Assembly (NCBI RefSeq): GCF_014190915.1
Contig: NZ_JACHVU010000008.1
Location: 124,001-188,000, forward strand
DNA length: 64,000 bases
Direction: 5' to 3'
Source of the DNA: Mycolicibacterium iranicum
GTDB lineage: Bacteria > Actinomycetota > Actinomycetes > Mycobacteriales > Mycobacteriaceae
Part shown: positions 11,509-20,444 of the stretch, piece by piece
Numbering within the stretch: position 1 is the stretch's first letter
Layout of the letters: every line of letters begins with the position of its first letter
Program-made: the position numbers and the translations under genes
The notes under the pieces: model-generated
Database searches by the model: none
What the model was told of the DNA's origin: nothing
The model's input: the letters and a program-made list of their open reading frames with translations, nothing else

Positions 11509-12084
11509 GTGGCCGTAACACGACGTAACGTCGGCGCCGCTTCGCCGTCTCATCATGGCGGTGTGCTGCTGCATCAGGGGATCGGACTGCACGCGTTCAA
11601 CGCGATGCCGATGCGCCGCGCCGTGCACGCGGTCTACGAATGCTGCTACAGCGTGCCGCTGGCCGCCGACCTGTGCCGGGCGCGGCCGTTCGACAGCCAC
11701 GACCGCCTGTTCCGGTTCGCCGACACCCTGCTGTTCGGGCTCGCCGAGGAGTCGATCGACTCCATCCTGCAGGCCTACCCCGATGTGGGCCGGCGCCCCG
11801 GTAGTGAGAAGTCGCGGGCCGAGCAGTGCGCGATCGCCGACGAGCGGCCCGAGATGATGTCGGAGCTGGCGAGCGCGTCGCGGACCTACCTTGAGCATTT
11901 CGGGTTCGGGTTCGTCATGTACGTCGACGGGGGCTGCGCCGAGGACGTCCTCGCGTCGGCGCGCGACCGCCTGCACAACGACTACGAGACCGAACGCAAG
12001 GTCGTCCGCAACGAACTGGCCCGTATCAACCGAACCAGGCTGGAGCGGATGCTCGGACCCGAGGGCGGTTACGACAACTGGTGA
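11509..12084 (+). CDS. OHCU decarboxylase-like protein (purine/ureide pathway fold)
   Basis: Up to 191 residues from GTG 11509; the conserved part starts near residue 23 (GIGLHAFNAMP), so the in-frame GTG at 11563 is an alternative start. The layout matches 2-oxo-4-hydroxy-4-carboxy-5-ureidoimidazoline decarboxylase, the last uricase-pathway enzyme: FNAMP start, ARPFDSHDRLFRFAD, AYPDVGRRPGSEKSRAEQ, YLEHFGFGFVMYVDGG, and RDRLHNDYETERKVVRNELARINRTRLERML. The usual HP-[ED] motif reads AYPDVG here, with His replaced by Tyr, so catalytic activity is uncertain. No uricase or transthyretin-like gene is nearby. Confidence 0.7.
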   Translation: MAVTRRNVGAASPSHHGGVLLHQGIGLHAFNAMPMRRAVHAVYECCYSVPLAADLCRARPFDSHDRLFRFADTLLFGLAEESIDSILQAYPDVGRRPGSEKSRAEQCAIADERPEMMSELASASRTYLEHFGFGFVMYVDGGCAEDVLASARDRLHNDYETERKVVRNELARINRTRLERMLGPEGGYDNW

Positions 12085-12121
12085 TCGGGACGCCGGCGCC
12101 TGACGGGCGTGGGCCGACGAA

Positions 12122-12544
12122 CTAGGACGCGCGCGGCTGATCGCGCAGCGCGAGCCGGCTGAGCACGTCGCGGCCGACGGTTCCCACGTCTTGGCGCGGC
12201 GACGCCGAGATCAACGTCACCCCGTCGGCGACCCCGGCCGTCTCGATATCGGAGATCAGGCCTGCCAGGCCGTCCACGGTGCCCGCGTACCGGACCGTCT
12301 CCGCGTACTGCGGGGTGTCCCCGTCGGCCGCGCCGAGCACCTGCTGCGCGGAACGGAAGTCGCCGGCGACCGCGACGGTCAGGTCGAGGATCACCGCGAC
12401 GTCGCCGGAACCGTCGCGGATCCTGGCCCGGGCCCGCCGGGCCTGCTGGAGATCCCGCGCCGCCACCCGCACGATCTGCTGGTCGCCGTCGGTCAGCTCA
12501 CTGACGCCGTCGGGTTCATTGGGATCAGCCAGAAATAGCCGCAC
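12122..12544 (-). CDS. Conserved hypothetical, resembles the C-terminal half of a luciferase-like monooxygenase
   Basis: 140 residues. Not firmly recognised. The segment RYAGTVDGLAGLISDIETAGVADGVTLISA resembles the C-terminal (beta/alpha)8 part of F420 or flavin luciferase-like monooxygenases, where a gate of the form GTPEEVAD-x-DGFTLIP is typical; DVAVILDLTVAVAGDFRSAQQVL resembles a preceding strand-helix unit. The N-terminal barrel half is missing, so this is either a stand-alone domain protein or a remnant. It ends 37 bp from the convergent OHCU-like gene and stops 71 bp before the terC end. Confidence 0.55.
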   Translation of the reverse strand: MRLFLADPNEPDGVSELTDGDQQIVRVAARDLQQARRARARIRDGSGDVAVILDLTVAVAGDFRSAQQVLGAADGDTPQYAETVRYAGTVDGLAGLISDIETAGVADGVTLISASPRQDVGTVGRDVLSRLALRDQPRAS

Positions 12545-12615
12545 CCGGCCAAGCTATCCAGCAGGCCGGGTGCGGTGCAGTGTTTGCGATCAGCGCGAGT
12601 GCAACAGTCGCACGC

Positions 12616-13653
12616 CTACCGGGTGGCGTCGTTCTGCGGATCCGACGTGGTCCCCTGCCCGGAAACCTCGTCTGACGTGGCCTCCTTGCGCACATCGTGC
12701 ACGCGGGTCTTGTACAGGCTCGCCGCGGTCGTGATGAGGAGCGTGACGATGATCACCCCGAGGCTCAGCAGGGTCGGGATCTCGGGCACCGGCACGTGCT
12801 GGCCGCCGTTGATGAACGGCACCTCGTTCTCGTGCAGCGCGTGCAACACGAGCTTCACGCCGATGAAGAACAAGATGAACGCCAGGCCCTGCGACAGGTA
12901 CACCAGGCGCTTGAGCAGGTCCCCGAGCAGGAAGTACAGCTGGCGCAGGCCCATCAGCGCGAACACGTTCGCGGTGAACACCAGGTAGGGCTCCTGGGTG
13001 AGGCCGTAGATCGCCGGGATGGAGTCCAGCGCGAAGATCAGGTCGGTCGTGCCGAGGGCGATGATGACCAGGAACATCGGCGTCATCAGACGCTGGCCGT
13101 TCTCGTGGACCCACAGTTTGAGCCCGTCCCAGGTGTCGGTGAACTTCATCCGCTTCTGCGCGAACCGGACCACCGCGTTGTCGCCGTCGTCGTCGTGATC
13201 GGTGTCCTTGACCAGCTTCAGTGCCGTGTAGAGCAGGAACGCGCCGAAGATGTAGAACACCCAGGAGAACTGCTCGATCGCCACGGCGCCCAGAGCGATG
13301 AAGATGCCGCGGAAGATCAGCGCCAGGATGATGCCGACGAGCAGCGCCTGCTGCTGGTAGATCCGCGGCACCTTGAAGCTGGCCATGATGATCAAGAAGA
13401 TGAACAGGTTGTCGACCGAGAGGCTGTACTCGGTGAGCCAGCCGGCGAAGAACTCGACCCCGTAGTCGTGACCGTGGAACACCCACGTCCAGATACCGAA
13501 GGCGATCGCCAGCCCGACGTAGATCGTCAGGGCCGTTCCGGTCTCACGTTTGGAGGGCTCGTGAGGACGCCGGCCTATGACGAGCACATCGAAGAGCAGG
13601 ATGCCGATCGTCACGGCGAGCGTGATGCCCCACTCGAGTCCACTTACGTTCAT
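12616..13653 (-). CDS. TerC/Alx family integral membrane protein (probable metal exporter)
   Basis: 345 residues from the ATG at 13653, preceded by GGAGG four bases upstream; a TTG directly before is not needed. At least eight hydrophobic segments, with conserved acidic residues inside membrane helices (SLSVDNLFIFLIIM, DLIFALDSIPAIYGL), are the hallmark of TerC/Alx. Relatives export manganese or help load metalloproteins outside the membrane and are linked to tellurite resistance. The manganese-riboswitch-like leader just upstream supports a Mn2+ role. A charged, low-complexity C-terminal tail of about 25 residues follows the last helix. Confidence 0.9.
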   Translation of the reverse strand: MNVSGLEWGITLAVTIGILLFDVLVIGRRPHEPSKRETGTALTIYVGLAIAFGIWTWVFHGHDYGVEFFAGWLTEYSLSVDNLFIFLIIMASFKVPRIYQQQALLVGIILALIFRGIFIALGAVAIEQFSWVFYIFGAFLLYTALKLVKDTDHDDDGDNAVVRFAQKRMKFTDTWDGLKLWVHENGQRLMTPMFLVIIALGTTDLIFALDSIPAIYGLTQEPYLVFTANVFALMGLRQLYFLLGDLLKRLVYLSQGLAFILFFIGVKLVLHALHENEVPFINGGQHVPVPEIPTLLSLGVIIVTLLITTAASLYKTRVHDVRKEATSDEVSGQGTTSDPQNDATR

Positions 13654-13656
13654 CAA

Positions 13657-13685
13657 ACCTCCGGTCGTCGTTCAACGCCGGAGGT
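13657..13685 (-). promoter_or_regulatory. Shine-Dalgarno-sequestering hairpin of terC leader
   Basis: In the terC message, ACCTCCGG (complement of 13678-13685) is a perfect 8-nt complement of CCGGAGGT (13657-13664), which contains the terC ribosome-binding site; the loop is 13 nt. The ACCTCC bases are the same ones that close helix P1 of the riboswitch, so the two structures exclude each other. Confidence 0.6.
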
Positions 13686-13782
13686 CTCTTCCACCACCGC
13701 ACGCAGCAGTAGGCCCACGGCACCGGTCGTCCGATGACAGACGACGTGATGACGACACCGTGGCGAAGGAATACTCCCCTCC
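13679..13782 (-). promoter_or_regulatory. Probable yybP-ykoY (manganese) riboswitch upstream of terC
   Basis: Reading the minus strand, the leader starts GGAGGGGAGTATTCC and ends GGAAGAGACCTCC; GGAGG and CCTCC close helix P1. In between are the family's landmark pieces: GGGGAGTA, CGTCATCACG, GACCGG and GTGGGCCTACTG. RF00080 riboswitches bind Mn2+ and control terC/alx/mntP-type genes. The match was judged by eye from remembered consensus. Ligand binding would stabilise P1 and free the ribosome-binding site, giving a translational ON switch. Confidence 0.72.
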
Positions 13783-13861
13783 AAGCGGCTCATTGTGCCA
13801 GGCAGCCGCCCGACACGCGAAACGAGCAACCCGACGGAGCGGGATGACCCCGGACGCTGAG

Positions 13862-13867
13862 TAGTTT
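13862..13867 (+). promoter_or_regulatory. -10 element (TAGTTT) for leaderless start of the synthetase gene
   Basis: TAGTTT (TANNNT) lies 6 nt before the GTG at 13874 with no ribosome-binding site between, as expected for a leaderless mycobacterial transcript. Confidence 0.5.
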
Positions 13868-13873
13868 GTACCC

Positions 13874-16800
13874 GTGACAGCCCCGGATCGAACCCCCGAG
13901 ATCCCCGACCAATATCTGCTGTCGGCCTACGCCTCCGCGCCGCGGACCTTGATCGACATCCTCTACGAGACGGCCCGCCGATTCCCGGACGCCCCGGCGC
14001 TCGACGACGGCACCGTGCAGCTCACCTACGCCGAGCTGATCTCCGATGTCGAGGACAGCGTGGCGTGGCTGGGAGCACGCGGAATCGGGCGGGGAGACCG
14101 CATCGGCATCCGCATGCCCTCGGGCAGCTACGCGCTGTACGTTGCGATCCTGGCCACCCTCGCCACCGGCGCGGCCTACGTCCCAGTCGACGCCGACGAC
14201 CCGCAGGAGCGGGCCGACCTGGTGTTCACCGAGGCCGCCGTCGTCGCCGTGATCACCGAGCAGGGCCTGGTGCGCGGCCCCGGGTCGTCGCGGGGCTGGC
14301 GCGCGGCCGCACCGCTGAGCCGCGACGACGCGTGGATCATCTTCACCTCCGGGTCGACCGGCACCCCGAAGGGCGTCGCCGTCACCCACCGCAACGCGGC
14401 GGCGTTCGTCGACGCCGAGGCCAAGCTGTTCTGCCAGAACAATCCGCTCGGGCCCGGAGACCGCGTGCTCGCCGGGCTGTCGGTGGCCTTCGACGCGTCC
14501 TGCGAGGAGATGTGGCTGGCCTGGCGGCACGGCGCCTGCCTGGTTCCCGCGCCCCGCTCGCTGGTGCGCAGCGGCATGGACCTGGGGCCATGGCTCATCT
14601 CGCGGGACATCACGGTCGTCTCGACGGTCCCGACGCTGGCCTCGCTGTGGCCGGCCGAGGCGCTCGAAGCGGTACGGCTGCTGATCTTCGGCGGTGAAGC
14701 CTGCCCTCCCGAGCTCGCCGAACGGCTCGCCGCGGGCCCCGATTCCGCGGGCCGCGAAGTGTGGAACACCTACGGGCCCACCGAGGCGACGGTCGTCGCG
14801 TGCGCGGCCCGCCTCGACGGCTCCAGCGCGGTCAGCATCGGGCTGCCGCTGCCGGGCTGGGACCTTGCCGTCGTGGACAAGCAGGGTGAGCCGGTCGCCG
14901 TCGGCGAGGTCGGCGAACTCGTGATCGGCGGCGTCGGGCTGGCGCGCTACCTCGACGCGGACAAGGACGCGGAGAAGTACGCCGCAATGCCCACCCTGGC
15001 GTGGAGCCGGGCCTACCGCAGCGGGGACCTGGTGCGGCTGGAGACCGACGGGCTCTACTTCGTGGGGCGGGCCGACGACCAGGTCAAGGTCGGTGGACGC
15101 CGGATCGAACTCGGCGAGGTCGACACCGCGCTGGTCAACCTGCCCGGGGTCAGCGGCGGCGCCGCGGCCGTGCGCCGCACCGCCAGCGGCACGCCGCTGC
15201 TGGTCGGCTACATCGCCGTGACGCCCGGACTGGAGGGGTCGTTCGACGTCGCCGAGGCCCGGGCGCGGCTCAGCGAATCGCTGCCCGCGGCGCTGGTGCC
15301 GCGGCTGGTGGTCGTCGACGAGCTGCCGACCCGCACGTCGGGCAAGGTCGACCGCGACGCCCTGCCGTGGCCGGTCGGCGCCGAGGGCGACGGCAGCGCC
15401 GACGACGGCACCGACTTCGGCGGCACCCTCGGGTGGCTGGCGGGGATCTGGCGTGAGGTGCTCGCCGCCCCGATCGACGGCCCGGAAACCGACTTCTACG
15501 CCGTCGGGGGCGGTTCGCTGTCGGCCGCCCAGCTCGTCGCCGCACTGCGGCAGCGCTATCCGCAGGTGACGGTCGCCGACCTCTACGACCACCCGAGGCT
15601 CGGCTCGCTGGCCGGGTATCTGGACGAACTCGATCCGCCGCCCGCTGTCCAGACCCGGGCGGTCACACCCGTGTCGACGGTGACGCAGGCGGTCCAGGTG
15701 GCCCTGACGGTGCCGCTGGCCATGCTGACCGGCATCCAGTGGGTGGTGTGGCTGACGATCGCGAACAACGTCGCCGCCGAACTGTCTCTGGTCCCGTGGG
15801 CCCGGCCGATCGACTGGTGGTGGGTGCTCGCGGGCTTCCTGCTGTTCGTGACCCCGCCGGGACGCATGGGCATCGCCGTGTTCGGCGCCCGGATCCTGAT
15901 CGGCAACCTGCAGCCGGGCACCTACCGGCGTGGCGGCTCGGTGCACCTGCGCGTCTGGCTGGCCGAACGACTGGCCGAGGCGAGCGGCGCGGAGAACATG
16001 GCGGGTGCGCCGTGGCTGGTCTACTACGCCCGCGCGCTCGGCAACAAGGTCGGCAGCGGCGTGGACCTGCACTCCGCCCCTCCGGTCACCGGCATGCTGA
16101 CGCTCGGCCACCGCTGCTCGATCGAGCCGGAGGTCGACCTGACCGGGCACTGGATCGACGGCGACCAGTTCCACGTCGGCCCGATCACCGTCGGCAACGA
16201 CGCCACCGTCGGCGCGCGCACCACCCTGCTGCCCGGCGCGGTCGTCGGCAAGAACGCCGACGTGGCGCCCGGCTCGGGGGTCGTCGGCAAGGTCAAGAAC
16301 GGCCAGTACTGGAAGGGCTCGCCGGCGGTGAAGTCCGGCAAGGCCAAGCACCCGTGGCCGGACCACCGCCCGCCGCGCGCCCCGGTGTGGGTCGCGATGT
16401 ACGGCCTCACCTCGATGCTGCTGGGTGCGCTTCCCCTGGTGGCGCTCGGCGCCGGACTGGCCGTCGTCGGCTGGGGCGTGCGCGGCACGGCGTCGCTGTC
16501 GGCCGCGATCGTCCCGGCCCTGCTGTGGATCGTGCCCGCAACCGCCGCCGCGGTCCTGGTGTACGCGCTGCTGACCGTCCTCGGCGTCCGGATGCTCTCC
16601 CTCGGCCTGCGCGAGGGCTACCACCCCGTGCGCAGCCGCGCGGGGTGGCAGCTGTGGGCCACCGAACGGCTGATGGACGCCGCCCGCAACTACCTGTTCC
16701 CGATCTACGCCGGCCTGCTGACGCCGTGGTGGCTGCGGCTGCTGGGCGCCACGGTGGGCCGGGACACCGAGATCTCCACGGCGCTGCTGATCCCGAAGTT

Positions 16801-17824
16801 CACCGTCGTGAACGACGGCGCCTTCCTGGCCGACGACACGATGGTCGCGTCCTACGAACTGGGCGGCGGCTGGATCCACGTGGCCACCACCACCGTCGGA
16901 AAACGCGCGTTTCTCGGCAATTCGGGCATCACGCAGCCCGGGCGCCGCGTTCCCGACGACGGCCTCGTCGCGGTGCTCTCGGCGACACCGCACAAGGCCA
17001 AGGCCGGTTCGTCATGGCTGGGCAGCCCGCCGGTGCGCCTGCGCCGCCAGCCGACCGCGGCCGACGCGCTGCGGACCTTCAACCCGTCCCAGCGCCTGAA
17101 ACTGTTGCGCGCCACCGTCGAGACGTTCCGGTTCGTGCCCGTCGTGGTCACGTTCGCGATCGGCGTCGCGGTCCTGTTCGCGCTGCAGTCGGTGGCCGGG
17201 ACCTTCGGCTGGTTCTGGTCGGCGGTCGCGGCCGGACTGATCCTCCTGATCGCCGGGGCGGTGGCCGGCGGCATCGCGGTCGTCGCCAAATGGCTTGTCG
17301 TCGGGCGCATCACCGCGATCGAACATCCCCTGTGGTCGTCGTTCGTGTGGCGCAACGAGGTGTCGGACACGTTCGTCGAGACCGTCGCGGCGCCGTGGTT
17401 CGCCCGGGCCGCATCGGGTACGCCGGTGATGAACCTGTGGCTTCGGGCCCTGGGCGCGAAGATCGGACACGGTGTGTGGTGTGAGACGTACTGGCTTCCC
17501 GAAGCCGACCTGGTGACGCTCGCCGACGGCGCGACCGTCAACCGCGGGTGCGTGGTGCAGACGCACCTGTTCCACGACCGCATCATGCGCATGGACACCG
17601 TCGTGCTGGAGCAGGGCGCGACGCTGGGGCCGCACTGCGTGGCGCTGCCCGCGGCGCGGATCGGGGCCGGCGCCACCGTGGGTCCCGCGTCGCTGGTCAT
17701 GCGCGGGGACGAGGTGCCCGCGTCGACGCGGTGGCAGGGCAACCCGATCGCGCCGTGGAATCCGCCGCGCAAGAAGCGCGGCGACTCGTCGAACTCCAAA
17801 TCCAAGAAGCAAGCCGCCGCGTGA
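13874..17824 (+). CDS. Pls/PosA-family nonribosomal-peptide-synthetase-like protein
   Basis: 1316 residues from GTG 13874. Order: adenylation domain (residues about 25-500) with A3 IIFTSGSTGTPKGVAV, A5 NTYGPTEATV, A7 YRSGDLVR, A8 GRADDQVKVGGRRIELGEV and A10 RTSGKVDRDALP; carrier domain with DFYAVGGGSLSAAQLV (phosphopantetheine Ser, about residue 540); then a large C-terminal half with six or so membrane helices and two left-handed beta-helix (hexapeptide) regions. This is the epsilon-poly-lysine-synthetase-like (Pls) architecture, in which the membrane part iterates amide bonds. No condensation or thioesterase domain is present. The product here is unknown. GTGA overlap with the M1 peptidase suggests a shared function, perhaps aminopeptidase processing of an oligopeptide. 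Confidence 0.9.
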   Translation: MTAPDRTPEIPDQYLLSAYASAPRTLIDILYETARRFPDAPALDDGTVQLTYAELISDVEDSVAWLGARGIGRGDRIGIRMPSGSYALYVAILATLATGAAYVPVDADDPQERADLVFTEAAVVAVITEQGLVRGPGSSRGWRAAAPLSRDDAWIIFTSGSTGTPKGVAVTHRNAAAFVDAEAKLFCQNNPLGPGDRVLAGLSVAFDASCEEMWLAWRHGACLVPAPRSLVRSGMDLGPWLISRDITVVSTVPTLASLWPAEALEAVRLLIFGGEACPPELAERLAAGPDSAGREVWNTYGPTEATVVACAARLDGSSAVSIGLPLPGWDLAVVDKQGEPVAVGEVGELVIGGVGLARYLDADKDAEKYAAMPTLAWSRAYRSGDLVRLETDGLYFVGRADDQVKVGGRRIELGEVDTALVNLPGVSGGAAAVRRTASGTPLLVGYIAVTPGLEGSFDVAEARARLSESLPAALVPRLVVVDELPTRTSGKVDRDALPWPVGAEGDGSADDGTDFGGTLGWLAGIWREVLAAPIDGPETDFYAVGGGSLSAAQLVAALRQRYPQVTVADLYDHPRLGSLAGYLDELDPPPAVQTRAVTPVSTVTQAVQVALTVPLAMLTGIQWVVWLTIANNVAAELSLVPWARPIDWWWVLAGFLLFVTPPGRMGIAVFGARILIGNLQPGTYRRGGSVHLRVWLAERLAEASGAENMAGAPWLVYYARALGNKVGSGVDLHSAPPVTGMLTLGHRCSIEPEVDLTGHWIDGDQFHVGPITVGNDATVGARTTLLPGAVVGKNADVAPGSGVVGKVKNGQYWKGSPAVKSGKAKHPWPDHRPPRAPVWVAMYGLTSMLLGALPLVALGAGLAVVGWGVRGTASLSAAIVPALLWIVPATAAAVLVYALLTVLGVRMLSLGLREGYHPVRSRAGWQLWATERLMDAARNYLFPIYAGLLTPWWLRLLGATVGRDTEISTALLIPKFTVVNDGAFLADDTMVASYELGGGWIHVATTTVGKRAFLGNSGITQPGRRVPDDGLVAVLSATPHKAKAGSSWLGSPPVRLRRQPTAADALRTFNPSQRLKLLRATVETFRFVPVVVTFAIGVAVLFALQSVAGTFGWFWSAVAAGLILLIAGAVAGGIAVVAKWLVVGRITAIEHPLWSSFVWRNEVSDTFVETVAAPWFARAASGTPVMNLWLRALGAKIGHGVWCETYWLPEADLVTLADGATVNRGCVVQTHLFHDRIMRMDTVVLEQGATLGPHCVALPAARIGAGATVGPASLVMRGDEVPASTRWQGNPIAPWNPPRKKRGDSSNSKSKKQAAA

Positions 17825-19167
17825 CGGCACGCAAGAGGGTCGCAAAGAAGAGCTCTGCGCCCGTCATCGACCCGTACCTGCCCGAAGCGGGCAACTTCGG
17901 CTACCGGGTCTCGCGCTACGAACTGGAGCTCGAATACAAGGTCGCCATCAACCGTCTCGCCGGGGCGGCGTCCATCACGGCCGTCACGCTCGCCGAGCTG
18001 AAGACCTTCACCCTCGATCTGTCGAGCGCACTGTCGGTGACCAAGGTGACCGTCGACGGAAAGCGCCCGGCCCAGTTCCGGGCGTCGCACGGCAAGCTGC
18101 ACATCACGCTGGCCGACCGGCTGCCCGCGGGCGCGGCGATGACGGTCGCGGTGCGCTACGGCGGAACTCCGAGACCCACCCGATCCCGTTGGGGCTCGGT
18201 CGGTTTCGAGGAACTCACCGAGGGGGCGCTGGTCGCCGGCCAACCGAACGGCGCGTCGTCGTGGTTCCCGTGCGACGACCATCCGAGCGCCAAGGCCAGC
18301 TTCCGCGTGCAGATCGCCACGGAGAGCAGCTATTTCGCATTGGCCAACGGCAAGCTGCTGGCCCGGCGGGCGCGCGCGGGCATGACGACATGGGTCTACG
18401 AGCAGGCCGAGCCGACCTCGACCTACCTGATGACGCTGCAGATCGGGGTGTACGACCGGCACCGGATGGCCAAGAACGGCGTCGAGATCTTCGCGGTGCT
18501 CCCCGACCGGCTGCGCGAGCGGTTCGACCACGACTTCGGCCGCCAGCCGGAGATGATGAAGCTGTTCACCAAGAGGTTCGGCCCGTATCCGCTGGCGAAC
18601 GGATACACCGTGGTGGTCACCGACGACGAGCTCGAGATCCCGTTGGAGGCGCAGGGCATCTCGATCTTCGGCGCCAACCACTGCGACGGCAGACGCGGTT
18701 CGGAACGGCTGATCGCCCATGAGCTGGCCCACCAGTGGTTCGGCAACTCGGTGACCGTGCAGCGCTGGCGGCACATCTGGCTGCACGAGGGATTCGCCTG
18801 CTACGCCGAATGGTTGTGGTCCGAACACTGCGGCGAGCGCACCGCCGATCAGTGGGCGCGCCACTACCACCACCGGTTGAAGAGCTCGCCGCAGGACCTG
18901 GTGCTCGCCGACCCCGGGCCCGACGACATGTTCGACGACCGCGTCTACAAACGCGGGGCCCTGACCCTGCACGCCCTGCGCCGCCACCTCGGTGACACCA
19001 GGTTCTTTGCGCTGCTGCAGGACTGGACCGAGCGGCACCGGCACGCCAGCGTCGTCACCGATGACTTCGTCGGCCTCGCCGCGCAGTACGCCGACGACTC
19101 GCTGCGCGCGCTGTGGACGGCGTGGCTGTACAACACCCGGGTCCCCGCGCTGGACAGCGGGCCGTGA
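17821..19167 (+). CDS. M1 family zinc metallopeptidase
   Basis: 448 residues from GTG 17821, which overlaps the synthetase stop (GTGA); a longer frame upstream is only the synthetase read out of phase. Zinc site HELAHQWFGN with downstream Glu in HEGFACYAEWLWSEH (about residues 300-330). The usual M1 exopeptidase GAMEN loop reads LEAQGISIFG, the variant seen in small actinobacterial M1 proteins, so aminopeptidase specificity is not assured. The N-terminal beta-saddle domain is present and the C-terminal helical domain is short. No signal peptide. Confidence 0.9.
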   Translation: MTARKRVAKKSSAPVIDPYLPEAGNFGYRVSRYELELEYKVAINRLAGAASITAVTLAELKTFTLDLSSALSVTKVTVDGKRPAQFRASHGKLHITLADRLPAGAAMTVAVRYGGTPRPTRSRWGSVGFEELTEGALVAGQPNGASSWFPCDDHPSAKASFRVQIATESSYFALANGKLLARRARAGMTTWVYEQAEPTSTYLMTLQIGVYDRHRMAKNGVEIFAVLPDRLRERFDHDFGRQPEMMKLFTKRFGPYPLANGYTVVVTDDELEIPLEAQGISIFGANHCDGRRGSERLIAHELAHQWFGNSVTVQRWRHIWLHEGFACYAEWLWSEHCGERTADQWARHYHHRLKSSPQDLVLADPGPDDMFDDRVYKRGALTLHALRRHLGDTRFFALLQDWTERHRHASVVTDDFVGLAAQYADDSLRALWTAWLYNTRVPALDSGP

Positions 19168-20435
19168 CCGACGCGACCGCGGGCCCGTCGGGCGCGGTCA
19201 CCCGGGGCAGCGTGGTTCGGGTCGGCGCCGCGACGGCGGTCTCGGCGCTGTGCGGGTACGCGGTGCTCTACCTGGCTGCACGGGACCTCGCCCCGGCAGG
19301 CTTCTCGGTGTTCGGCGTGTTCTGGGGAGCGTTCGGCCTGGCCAGCGGCGCTGCATTCGGGCTGCTGCAGGAGACCACCCGCGAGGTCCGTTCCCCGACC
19401 GTCGATCCCGCCGGCCGGCGCACGCACCCGTTCCGGGTGGCCGCCGGGATCGGACTGGCCGCGGCCGCCGTCATCGCCGCCACCTCGCCGCTGTGGTCGT
19501 CGCACGTGTTCGTCGACGCCCGCGGCCTCAGCGTCGCGCTGCTGTGCGCCGGGCTGGCCGGATTCTGCGTCCACACCACGCTGCTGGGTGCACTGGCCGG
19601 GGCGGACCGCTGGTCTGCCTACGGCGCGCTGATGGTCACCGACGCCCTGCTGCGTGTCGCGGTCGCCGCCGCGAGCTTCGCGCTGGGCTGGGGCCTGGGC
19701 GGTTATCTGTGGGCGACCGTCGCCGGGGCGATCGGATGGGTGCTGATGCTCGCCGTCTCCCGCGCCACCCGGAGGGCCGCCCGCGTCACGACGCCAGGTG
19801 GGACGGCTGCGTTCCTGCGGGGCACCGCGCATTCCACGGCCGCCGCGGGAGCCAGCGCCGTGCTGGTGATGGGCTTCCCGGTGCTTCTGCAGGCCACCTC
19901 CGACGATCTGGGCGCCGCGGGCGGGGTGGTGATCCTGGCCGTCACGCTGACCCGGGCGCCGCTGCTGGTGCCGCTGACCGCGATGCAGGGCAATCTGATC
20001 GCCCACTTCGTCGACCAGCGCGAGCACCGCCTCACCGCGCTGCTCGGGCCGGCTGCGCTGGTGGCCGCCCTCGGTGGAACGGGCGTCGTGCTGGCGACGG
20101 TGTTCGGGCCGTGGCTGCTGCGGGAGGCGTTCGGCACCCAGTACCAGGCCGACGGCGCCCTGCTCGGCTGGCTGACCGCGGCGGCCGTCGCGATCGCCAT
20201 GCTGACGCTGACCGGCGCCGCGACCGTCGCGGCGGCACTGCACCGGGCCTACGCCGCGGGCTGGGTGATCGCGACGGTCGCCTCGGCGCTGCTGCTGCTC
20301 TTGCCGCTGGACCTGGAGGTCCGCACGGTCGTGGCCCTGCTGTGCGGCCCCCTGTTCGGCATCGGGGTGCACCTGGTGGCGCTCGCCCGGCCGCGCGCCG
20401 TCGCGGCGCCCACCTATGCTGCGATCGATGACTGA
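19164..20435 (+). CDS. Polytopic membrane protein, MATE/flippase-like (Rv3630 type)
   Basis: 423 residues from GTG 19164, forming a GTGA overlap with the M1 peptidase. About 12 hydrophobic helices evenly spread, with a glycine-rich N-terminus (GSVVRVGAATAVSALCGYAVLYLAARDLAPAG) resembling polysaccharide-export flippases of the MOP superfamily. It is followed 9 bp later by galE, and synteny corresponds to the Rv3630 membrane protein. A lipid-linked sugar flippase is a plausible but unproven role. Confidence 0.75.
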   Translation: MTDATAGPSGAVTRGSVVRVGAATAVSALCGYAVLYLAARDLAPAGFSVFGVFWGAFGLASGAAFGLLQETTREVRSPTVDPAGRRTHPFRVAAGIGLAAAAVIAATSPLWSSHVFVDARGLSVALLCAGLAGFCVHTTLLGALAGADRWSAYGALMVTDALLRVAVAAASFALGWGLGGYLWATVAGAIGWVLMLAVSRATRRAARVTTPGGTAAFLRGTAHSTAAAGASAVLVMGFPVLLQATSDDLGAAGGVVILAVTLTRAPLLVPLTAMQGNLIAHFVDQREHRLTALLGPAALVAALGGTGVVLATVFGPWLLREAFGTQYQADGALLGWLTAAAVAIAMLTLTGAATVAAALHRAYAAGWVIATVASALLLLLPLDLEVRTVVALLCGPLFGIGVHLVALARPRAVAAPTYAAIDD

Positions 20436-20444
20436 GGAGAGAAC

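Noticed and set aside
12122..12544. Luciferase-like fragment as an active enzyme
   Set aside because: Only the C-terminal half is present; catalytic barrel half is absent.
13790..16993. Long minus-strand open frame opposite the Pls/PosA synthetase
   Set aside because: Antisense of a well-supported gene; amino-acid composition is biased to Arg/Gly/His, as in shadow frames.
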